A DNA stretch of 64,000 nucleotides from Actinocorallia herbida (lineage in GTDB: Bacteria; Actinomycetota; Actinomycetes; Streptosporangiales; Streptosporangiaceae): assembly GCF_003751225.1 (NCBI RefSeq), contig NZ_RJKE01000001.1:4774001-4838000 (forward strand). Direction: 5' to 3'. Within the stretch, counting starts at the first letter, position 1; the number at the start of each line of letters is the position of its first letter. A program made the position numbers and the translations under genes. This document shows positions 58,766 to 64,000 of this stretch, one piece after another. The notes below the pieces were generated by a model. The model was given only the letters and a program-made list of their open reading frames with translations. It searched no databases and was not told the origin of the DNA.

Positions 58766-59926
58766 TCAGGGGACGCCGATGAGGGTGTCGGTCATCTGCA
58801 GCAGACGGGCGGTGTCGTAGCCGGCCGAGACGAGTCTGCGCTGAATGTGGGTGAGGAGAGGGTGGGCGGTGAAGCAGCGGGTGTCGGGCTCGGGGCGATG
58901 GCGGGCTTCGAAGACCGGCCAGCCCGAGCAGGGGCCCGCGAACTCGCAGCCGGCGCAGTGCAGTGCGCGCGCCTCGCCGTCGCGGTCGAGGGAGCGCCGG
59001 TAGGCGGGGGACGCCAGGATCTCGGGCAGCGACTGGAGGGCGACGCCACCGAGTGCCAGACCGGCATCGTAGCCGTCGACGACGCGGTAGAGGCCGCCGT
59101 CGAGATCGACGACGAAGACGCCGTCGCCGTCCCGCGCCCGGTCGTAGAGGCGGGGCCGGAAACCCGCGAGATGCCTGACGGCGACCGAGAGCAGTTCGGT
59201 GAACGGGTCCACGGGATGCACCGCGCCGTCGTCGAACCAGAGGTCGAAGGCCGCGCACAGCGCCGAGACGAGGGCGGCGCGGTCGAGGTCGAAGGCCGCG
59301 GAATCGCGGGTGGCGGGCCCGTCGAACAGCGGGAGTATCCGCCAGGCGAGGCCCTGCCGCTTGACCCACGCGTACAGCGCGGCCACGTGCGGGGCGGTGT
59401 GCGCGGCCAGCACGGTGATCATCCCGAAGGGGACGCGGGCCTCGGCGAGGCGGGCCATGTTGGCGACCACGCGGTCCTCGGTCTCCCGGCCGCCCGCCGA
59501 GACCCGGACGCCCGGCACCGCGTCGAACGAGACGCCCACGCTGATCCGGTGCCGGCGCAGCAGCGTGAGGTGCGCGTCGGAGAGCCGGAACAGGTTGGTC
59601 TGGAGGCCGAGCCGGTACTCGTCCGAACCTCCGAACCGGTCGGTGAAGCTCGCGCAGAGCCACTCCAGCTCGGCGAGGGGAAGGGACAGGGGTTCGCCGC
59701 CGTGGAGGACGACCGAGGTTCGCGGGGTCCGGCCCGAGTCGCGGACCAGTTCGTGCTGGCTCGCGACGGCGTCGAGCAGCCGGAGGAAGGTACTCCGGGA
59801 CATCCGGGCGCGGTCGGCCAGGTCGTCCCATTCGTAGCAGTAGGCGCAGCGAAGGTTGCAGAACTTGGAGGTCTTCACCACCCAGGTCGTCGACCAGTCG
59901 GCGCGCGCGGCCAAAGACGGGCTCAC
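58766..59926 (-). CDS. radical SAM / SPASM-domain protein
   Basis: Protein of 386 residues. Radical SAM cluster motif C-x3-C-x2-C at Cys23, Cys27, Cys30 (TSKFCNLRCAYCYEW), then VVLHGGEPLSLPLAELEWL and the barrel segments YRLGLQTNLFRLSDAHLTLLRRHRISVGVSFDA. The C-terminal SPASM part has C-x2-C-x5-C (Cys324, Cys327, Cys333: HCAGCEFAGPCSGW) plus Cys351. The usual first SPASM Cys, in a GGLYxC position, is missing (GGLYRVV), so one auxiliary cluster is probably all that binds. Such enzymes usually act on peptides or proteins. GTG 59926 lies 2 bases after the stop of a 108-residue protein, the probable partner or substrate. Confidence 0.88.
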   Translation of the reverse strand: MSPSLAARADWSTTWVVKTSKFCNLRCAYCYEWDDLADRARMSRSTFLRLLDAVASQHELVRDSGRTPRTSVVLHGGEPLSLPLAELEWLCASFTDRFGGSDEYRLGLQTNLFRLSDAHLTLLRRHRISVGVSFDAVPGVRVSAGGRETEDRVVANMARLAEARVPFGMITVLAAHTAPHVAALYAWVKRQGLAWRILPLFDGPATRDSAAFDLDRAALVSALCAAFDLWFDDGAVHPVDPFTELLSVAVRHLAGFRPRLYDRARDGDGVFVVDLDGGLYRVVDGYDAGLALGGVALQSLPEILASPAYRRSLDRDGEARALHCAGCEFAGPCSGWPVFEARHRPEPDTRCFTAHPLLTHIQRRLVSAGYDTARLLQMTDTLIGVP

Positions 59927-59928
59927 GT

Positions 59929-60255
59929 TCAGCCCTGGCGGCCCGGGATCTCGATGTCGACGGGAATTGCCGGATCGAATTCGACGGGCTCGATCACGTC
60001 CTCCCACTCGGTGTGCGGACGGTGGTCGATGTACTGGACCCAGGTGGGCCCGCTCTCCTGAACAAAAGCCGCAATTCCCCCCGGGGAGTTTATTTCAACC
60101 CGCAGGGTGTTGTTCTGGACGTGCAGGATATTGGTGGCGTCGCCCAGCCCGAGCGCATCGCGGATGGCCTCGGGACTGCCGCCGGAGGCGATCGCCTTCT
60201 GGACGGCACTGCGCAGTATTTTGGAGACGACCGAATCAGGATTCTCTTCTGGCAT
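59929..60255 (-). CDS. small acidic protein of unknown family, partner of the radical SAM enzyme
   Basis: Protein of 108 residues, acidic, with no Cys and no signal peptide. The N-terminal 35 residues are helical (VVSKILRSAVQKAIASGGSP). The middle has NNTLRVEINSPGGI, and the C-terminus is rich in acidic and aromatic residues (TWVQYIDHRPHTEWEDVIEP) and ends IEIPGRQG. It was not recognised. It is translationally coupled to the radical SAM gene (TGA then GTG 2 bases on), so it is the likely substrate or docking partner, but it lacks the obvious leader/core layout of RiPP precursors. A TTGCGG-N18-TACTTT promoter ends 6 bases before the ATG, so the mRNA is probably leaderless. Confidence 0.72.
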   Translation of the reverse strand: MPEENPDSVVSKILRSAVQKAIASGGSPEAIRDALGLGDATNILHVQNNTLRVEINSPGGIAAFVQESGPTWVQYIDHRPHTEWEDVIEPVEFDPAIPVDIEIPGRQG

Positions 60256-60261
60256 GGCTCC

Positions 60262-60291
60262 AAAGTACGCTTTGACACATCCGGCCCGCAA
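60262..60291 (-). promoter_or_regulatory. promoter of the small protein/radical SAM operon
   Basis: On the minus strand: TTGCGG (60291-60286), 18 bases, TACTTT (60267-60262), followed after 6 bases by ATG 60255. The start codon coincides with the expected transcription start, so a leaderless mRNA is predicted. Confidence 0.5.
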
Positions 60292-60405
60292 GGAAACAAC
60301 TTTCCGCCGATGCCCATTTCGTCGGGGCATTGACGGTGCGAATCTCCGGATGCATCCTGTGGGACGTATCAGCGTCGCATGTCATTCCCCGCACGGAGAC
60401 CGACG

Positions 60406-61200
60406 ATGACCGAACCCCTGAACCAAGAGCAGTTGCGGGACTCGCTGTTCGAGCGGTTCCTGCGACCGGGACCGCTGGCGATCGCGGACGTCGCCGAGGA
60501 CGTGGTCGAATCCGACGCCGACCTGACGCCTCCCCCCGGCACGATCACCGTGTTCTTCGCCCGCGACCCGCAGGTGCTCGCCGAACTCGGCGCGGCGCTC
60601 GCCCTGAACGACGGCGCCGGGCTCGCCGCGGTGCGCGTCAGGGCCGACGAGGCCCGTGGCGCCCTGCCGGAATCGGACGACGCCGCGCGGTCGAGCGTCC
60701 ACGCGGCCGGCACGGTCTTCGACGTGCGTTATGCGGGCCGGACCATCGCCGGGAACCGCGTCCTTCCCGAAGGGGAGCTCCTCGGGTCCGTCGTCCTGTC
60801 GTGGACCGGAGGGGCGCTGGACGACGACGCCTTCTCCGTCGTCGAGTACGGCACCGAGGAGCTGGCCGAGCAGGAGCTGGCCTACCAGGCGTACCGCCGC
60901 AGGCCGGTGCTGACCGAGCTCGAGCAGGCGATGCTGGAGCGCCTGCCGGCGGAACTGGCCGAGGTGAACCTGGGCACGATCACGGCGTCCGAGACCAAGA
61001 CCATGGAGGAGATCGCGCGCATCGTCGAGCGCGAGGCCAAGCACGCGGTCCAGACCAGGACCTGCGGGCCGGAGAACCTCGACGCGCTCCAGGAGCTCAT
61101 CGAGGGCGAGCTCATCTCGCCCGAGGCGTCGGTCCGCGAACTCGTGCGGGCGCGCCTGGACCTCATGACGCAGAGCAGACTCCGCCGTGCGGGCCGGTGA
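60406..61200 (+). CDS. unrecognised acidic protein, first gene of the HTTM operon
   Basis: Protein of 264 residues with no signal peptide or membrane helix and one Cys (TRTCGPENL, near residue 225). The N-terminal 145 residues are beta-rich with an acidic composition (PPGTITVFFARDPQVLAELGAALAL, TVFDVRYAGRTIAGNRVLPEGELLGSVVLSWTGG). The C-terminal 110 residues are helical (LTELEQAMLERLPAELAEV, METIARIV-type helix) and end with a basic tail. No family recognised. GGAG lies 7 bases before the ATG. It is divergent from the radical SAM pair and overlaps the next gene by 14 bases, so it belongs to the same system. Confidence 0.7.
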   Translation: MTEPLNQEQLRDSLFERFLRPGPLAIADVAEDVVESDADLTPPPGTITVFFARDPQVLAELGAALALNDGAGLAAVRVRADEARGALPESDDAARSSVHAAGTVFDVRYAGRTIAGNRVLPEGELLGSVVLSWTGGALDDDAFSVVEYGTEELAEQELAYQAYRRRPVLTELEQAMLERLPAELAEVNLGTITASETKTMEEIARIVEREAKHAVQTRTCGPENLDALQELIEGELISPEASVRELVRARLDLMTQSRLRRAGR

Positions 61201-61750
61201 CCTGGCCGGCCCGGCCGCCGTCGCCGGAGTGGGCGCCTGGATCCTTCTGACGGTCATCGCCAACCTGCCCCATGGTGAGAGCCTTCTCCTGCGGGTCTTC
61301 GTTCTCCGCCGGCTGCTGGCGCTGATCCCCCGCTGGTCGTTCTTCGCACCGGATCCGGTGCACAGCGACGTCAGCCTGCTTTTCCGTGACCGAATAGGGA
61401 ACGGCGGGCTGTCCGTCTGGCGTGACACGAATCCGGGGTCCCGTCGTCCCTCGGTTCTCCGCCCGTTGTTCAATCCGGACGCCCGTTCTTTCAAGGCCGT
61501 GTCCGACGCGTCGAACGGTCTGATCGCGGCGGCCAGATCAGCCGGGCCCGGCACCCGGCCGCAGGATCTGTCGTTGAACGTCCCGTACCTGCTTCTGCTG
61601 AACCACGTCGCCGGATTCGGTATCGGCCCCGGCGTCGAGGCCCGGCAATTCGCGCTGGTCCGGCACAATCGGCACGAGCAGAGGATGGCCGTGGTCTTCG
61701 TCTCCGGCTTCCACGTCCTCGAGGCCGAGGATTCCAGCGCGGGGAGATGA
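61187..61750 (+). CDS. single-pass membrane protein, SdpA/DUF5819-like
   Basis: Protein of 187 residues: an N-terminal membrane helix (AAVAGVGAWILLTVIANLPHG, about residues 8-28) and a hydrophilic domain. The motif PRWSFFAPDPVHSDVSLLFRD recalls the W-x-F-F-A/T-P-x-P element found in SdpA-type and DUF5819 proteins, which accompany HTTM-domain partners. Similarity is limited to this motif, so the family call is tentative. It overlaps the preceding gene by 14 bases and the next by 4 (ATGA), giving a tightly coupled trio. Confidence 0.6.
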   Translation: MRAGDLAGPAAVAGVGAWILLTVIANLPHGESLLLRVFVLRRLLALIPRWSFFAPDPVHSDVSLLFRDRIGNGGLSVWRDTNPGSRRPSVLRPLFNPDARSFKAVSDASNGLIAAARSAGPGTRPQDLSLNVPYLLLLNHVAGFGIGPGVEARQFALVRHNRHEQRMAVVFVSGFHVLEAEDSSAGR

Positions 61751-62541
61751 CCTTTCAGTTCGCGCTCTGCGCCTCCGCGGTCCTCGTGGGCTCGGCCGGC
61801 CTGATCCGCGCGCTCGAGGACTGGTGGAACCGCGCGGCCTTCGCCGACCACGGGATCATGTCGGCGGCCATCGTCGGCCTCCAGTGGGCCGGGCCGGGCG
61901 GTGCGCCGATGCGCGTCGCGGGGTCGTACGCCCTGGTCCGCCTCTGCATTCTCCTGCGTGTCGCGGCGGCGCTCGGGCTCGCCGCCGCACCCGTCCTGCC
62001 GACCGGCGCCGTGGCCGTGCTCCTCGCCGCCAACGCCTGCCTGCTCGCCTTCTTCCTGCTGCGCTGCGGCTACGGCGCCGACGGCGCCGATCAGATGCTC
62101 ATCATCGTCTCCGTGGGCACGGCCCTGGCCGCGGGCCCGGCAGGCGCGGTCCGCGGCGCGGGGCAGTGGCTGATCACCGGGCAGCTCGTCCTCTCCTTCT
62201 TCATCGCCGGCGCCGCCAAACTGGCGGGAGCGGACTGGAGGTCGGGGCGGGCCCTTCGCGGCATCCTGACGACCGACCGCTACGGCACCCCGGCGCTCGG
62301 CCGCCTCGTGAGCCGCCATGGTGTCGCGACCCTCGCGCTGGGGTGGGGCGTCATGCTGATGGAGGTCTCCTTCCCCGTCACCCTCCTCGGGATCCGCGAG
62401 TTGACGCTGGCCTTCCTCGTCGCGGGCCTGGTGTTCCACTTCGGTGTCGCGGCGGCGATGGGCCTCAACAACTTCTTCCTCACCTTCGCCGCCGCCTACC
62501 CGGTCGCCGCCTACACCCTGGTCATGCCGCCCCCGCGTTGA
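61747..62541 (+). CDS. HTTM-domain (SdpB/gamma-carboxylase-like) membrane protein
   Basis: Protein of 264 residues with about seven hydrophobic helices. HTTM family features: DWWNRAAFADHGIM near the N-terminus, CGYGADGADQMLIIVS, FFIAGAAKLAGADWRSGRALRGILTTDRYG and a late VFHFGVAAAMGLNNFFLTF. HTTM is the membrane core shared by vitamin-K-dependent gamma-carboxylase homologues and SdpB, the latter needed for maturing the SDP killing factor with SdpA. This protein is shorter than gamma-carboxylase and lacks its C-terminal domain. Coupled by ATGA to the upstream SdpA-like gene. Confidence 0.72.
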   Translation: MTFQFALCASAVLVGSAGLIRALEDWWNRAAFADHGIMSAAIVGLQWAGPGGAPMRVAGSYALVRLCILLRVAAALGLAAAPVLPTGAVAVLLAANACLLAFFLLRCGYGADGADQMLIIVSVGTALAAGPAGAVRGAGQWLITGQLVLSFFIAGAAKLAGADWRSGRALRGILTTDRYGTPALGRLVSRHGVATLALGWGVMLMEVSFPVTLLGIRELTLAFLVAGLVFHFGVAAAMGLNNFFLTFAAAYPVAAYTLVMPPPR

Positions 62542-62574
62542 TCGGACCGGGAGCCGGGCACGGGCGGGCGCGCC

Positions 62575-63699
62575 TCACCCGGCCGCGCCGTAGCGGGCGC
62601 GGGCGGAGGGGTGGAGGTTAGTGCGGGTGAGGTCGCCGTCATAGTGGGCGAGGACCCGCTCGTCCATGACGTGCCGCCACAGCGGGGGCAGGTAGGCCAG
62701 GACGATCATCGTGGCGTAGCCGGACGGGAGCTCGGGCGCCTCGTCGAAGTGGCGCAGGGCCTGGTAGCGGCGGGTGGGGTTGGCGTGGTGGTCGCTGTGC
62801 CGCTGGAGGTGGTAGAGCAGCAGGTTGGAGGCGACGTTGTTGCTGTTCCACGAGTGGCGCGGAGCGCAGCGCTCGTACCGGCCGGACGCGGTGCGCTGCC
62901 GCAGCAGCCCGTAGTGCTCCAGGTAGTTGACGACTTCGAGCAGCGAGAATCCGAACACCGCCTGGATCAGCAGGTAGGGCAGGATCTCCGGGCCGAACCC
63001 GGCGAGCAGCGCGCCGAACAGCGCGAACGTCAGCGCCCAGGCGTTCAGCACCTCGTTGGACGCCCGCCACGGGCCCTTGCCCGTGCGGGCGAGGCGGGCC
63101 TTCTCCAGATGCCAGCCGGACCTCAGGGAGCCCCACACGCTGCGCGGGAAGAAGTGCCAGAAGGTCTCGCCGAGCCGCGCGCTGGCCGGGTCCTCGGGGG
63201 TCGCGACGCGGCGGTGGTGGCCGCGGTTGTGCTCGATGAAGAAGTGCCCGTACGCGGTCTGGGCGAGCGCGACCTTCGCCAGCCGGCGCTCGTGCGCCTC
63301 CGTCTTGTGGCCGAGTTCGTGCGCCGTGTTGATGCCGATGCCGCCCACCGCGCCGAGGGTGAGGGCCAGGCCCAGCTTGTCGGCCACCGACAGGCCGCCG
63401 TGCGCCCACAGCCAGCACCCCGCGATCAGCCCGGCGTACTGGAGCGGCAGGTACAGGTAGGTGCACCAGCGGTAGTACCGCTGCTCCTCCAGCGCGGCGA
63501 TGGCGCTGTCCGGCGGGTTGGCGGCGTCCTTGCCGATGAGCTGGTCGAGCACCGGGAACAGGCCGAACAGGAAGACCGGCCCGGACCACCAGAAGAAGCC
63601 GGACCCGGTCGCCTCGGCGAGCCCCCAGGCGAGGAACGGGAACGACGGGACGAACAGCCCGAGCAGCCACAGGTACTTCTTCGGATCCACCCAGCCCAT
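62575..63699 (-). CDS. alkB: alkane 1-monooxygenase (AlkB-like)
   Basis: Integral-membrane di-iron hydroxylase of 374 residues. Six helices; the histidine boxes are NTAHELGHKTEAHERR (HELGH), FFIEHNRGHHRRVATPEDP (HNRGHH) and LLYHLQRHSDHHANPTRRYQ (HSDHH), plus the AlkB-specific NYLEHYGLLRQ. It inserts oxygen at the terminal carbon of n-alkanes and needs rubredoxin and its reductase; no rubredoxin is fused or adjacent within the window. ATG 63699 has GGAGG 4 bases upstream; ATG 63717 is an alternative. Divergent from a TetR gene with an operator in the promoter. Confidence 0.94.
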   Translation of the reverse strand: MGWVDPKKYLWLLGLFVPSFPFLAWGLAEATGSGFFWWSGPVFLFGLFPVLDQLIGKDAANPPDSAIAALEEQRYYRWCTYLYLPLQYAGLIAGCWLWAHGGLSVADKLGLALTLGAVGGIGINTAHELGHKTEAHERRLAKVALAQTAYGHFFIEHNRGHHRRVATPEDPASARLGETFWHFFPRSVWGSLRSGWHLEKARLARTGKGPWRASNEVLNAWALTFALFGALLAGFGPEILPYLLIQAVFGFSLLEVVNYLEHYGLLRQRTASGRYERCAPRHSWNSNNVASNLLLYHLQRHSDHHANPTRRYQALRHFDEAPELPSGYATMIVLAYLPPLWRHVMDERVLAHYDGDLTRTNLHPSARARYGAAG

Positions 63700-63737
63700 C
63701 GGACCTCCACTGGACATTTTCTAATAGATCTGTCCAG

Positions 63738-63767
63738 AAGTTAGACACTTTGCCCATCAAGTGTCAA
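63738..63767 (-). promoter_or_regulatory. alkB promoter with embedded operator
   Basis: On the minus strand: TTGACA (63767-63762), 18-base spacer, TAACTT (63743-63738). The inverted repeat GACACTT-N8-AAGTGTC (63744-63765) fills the spacer and overlaps the -35 box; a second repeat CTGGACA-N14-TGTCCAG (63710-63737) covers the leader. Confidence 0.65.
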
Positions 63768-63786
63768 TGCCCACTAGGGTGGTGAT

Positions 63787-64000
63787 GTGACGGAGTACAG
63801 GGCGTCGGTGCGGTCACTGCTCAAGGACCGGCTGCTCGACGCCGCCTATGCGCTGGTAACCGGCAACGGCTGGGACAGGCTGCGGATGTCGCACATCGCC
63901 ACCACCGCGGGCGTCAGTCGGCAGACCGTCTACACCGAGTTCGGCGCCAAGGACGCCATCGGCCAGGCCCTCGTCATGCGCGAGGTAGAACGGTTCCTGG
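63787..64000 (+). CDS. TetR-family regulator (cut by window end)
   Basis: Only the first 71 codons are in the window. They encode a TetR HTH: SLLKDRLLDAAYALVTGNGWDRLRMSHIATTAGVSRQTVYTEFGAKDAIGQALVMREVERFL. The GTG start follows GGTGAT. It is divergent from alkB, with inverted repeats over the alkB promoter, so it is the probable alkane-responsive repressor of alkB and of itself. The ligand-binding domain is not visible. Confidence 0.88.
   Translation, partial: MTEYRASVRSLLKDRLLDAAYALVTGNGWDRLRMSHIATTAGVSRQTVYTEFGAKDAIGQALVMREVERFL

Noticed and set aside
60254-60409. A 51-codon plus-strand frame ending ATGA on the start of the 264-residue protein gene
   Set aside because: It overlaps the divergent start codon, has no ribosome-binding site and uses codons with A/T third positions unlike all neighbours; a precursor peptide here is possible but not supported.

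Overview
This window is high-GC DNA with strong G/C preference at third codon positions, frequent GTG/TTG starts, leaderless-looking starts and many GC-rich hairpins instead of U-tract terminators. The gene set (CGNR-type regulator, DUF5997, LysR-substrate-domain protein, SigJ-type sigma factor, DesK-type two-component pairs, secreted proteins of unknown family) points to a filamentous actinomycete, most likely a Streptosporangiales/Thermomonosporaceae-like organism. That placement is inference from gene style, not from a marker gene. No rRNA, tRNA, CRISPR array, insertion sequence or phage gene was seen.

Region 1 (1-12.4 kb): four Sec-secreted proteins of unknown function (283, 4783, 9091, 11748) are interspersed with small regulator/enzyme units: a TetR-like protein with its own operator, an SRPBCC protein divergent from a CGNR zinc-finger regulator, a MarR/PaaI-thioesterase divergent pair, a membrane fatty-acid desaturase, a DesK-like two-component pair, and a fusion of an ornithine-racemase-like domain to an arginase-like domain that has lost its metal ligands.

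Region 2 (12.5-25 kb): a CPA1 Na+/H+ antiporter, pentapeptide-repeat protein, dienelactone hydrolase, a decayed patch with an ATP-grasp remnant, NADP-type glutamate dehydrogenase, a LysR effector domain without HTH divergent from DUF5997, a DUF1905 protein, an orphan PAS histidine kinase, a beta-helix-like protein and a PEP-synthase-like phosphotransferase divergent from a TetR.

Region 3 (25-37 kb): catabolic genes. Acyl-CoA synthetase and enoyl-CoA hydratase form a coupled pair. A Baeyer-Villiger-type monooxygenase (with an apparent frameshift) and its TetR are divergent from a zinc alcohol dehydrogenase. A copper amine oxidase is followed by an amidohydrolase and a membrane protein.

Region 4 (37-53 kb): VOC and SnoaL-like proteins, a second two-component pair, a DUF2306 membrane protein, a large secreted alpha/beta hydrolase, then a long minus-strand catabolic block: FMO - RidA - DUF1028 - M20 amidohydrolase (all start/stop coupled), LysR, and NCS1 permease - aldehyde dehydrogenase - GMC oxidoreductase (also coupled). 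The second operon reads as uptake of an amino/nitrogenous alcohol and its oxidation to the acid.

Region 5 (53-64 kb): an NDH-2-like flavoprotein, SigJ-like sigma factor and NmrA-like protein; a TetR and an APC permease; a radical SAM/SPASM locus with several unrecognised partners and an HTTM-domain protein; and alkane monooxygenase divergent from a TetR cut by the window end.

Two points stand out. A shared operator, (T/C)TTGA-N8-TCAAAGAA, lies upstream of the copper amine oxidase (36788-36811), the TetR gene (56410-56430) and the APC permease (57208-57228), which links genes 20 kb apart into one probable amine-uptake-and-oxidation regulon. The radical SAM/SPASM - HTTM locus (58766-62541) is the best candidate for an undescribed peptide- or protein-modification system.
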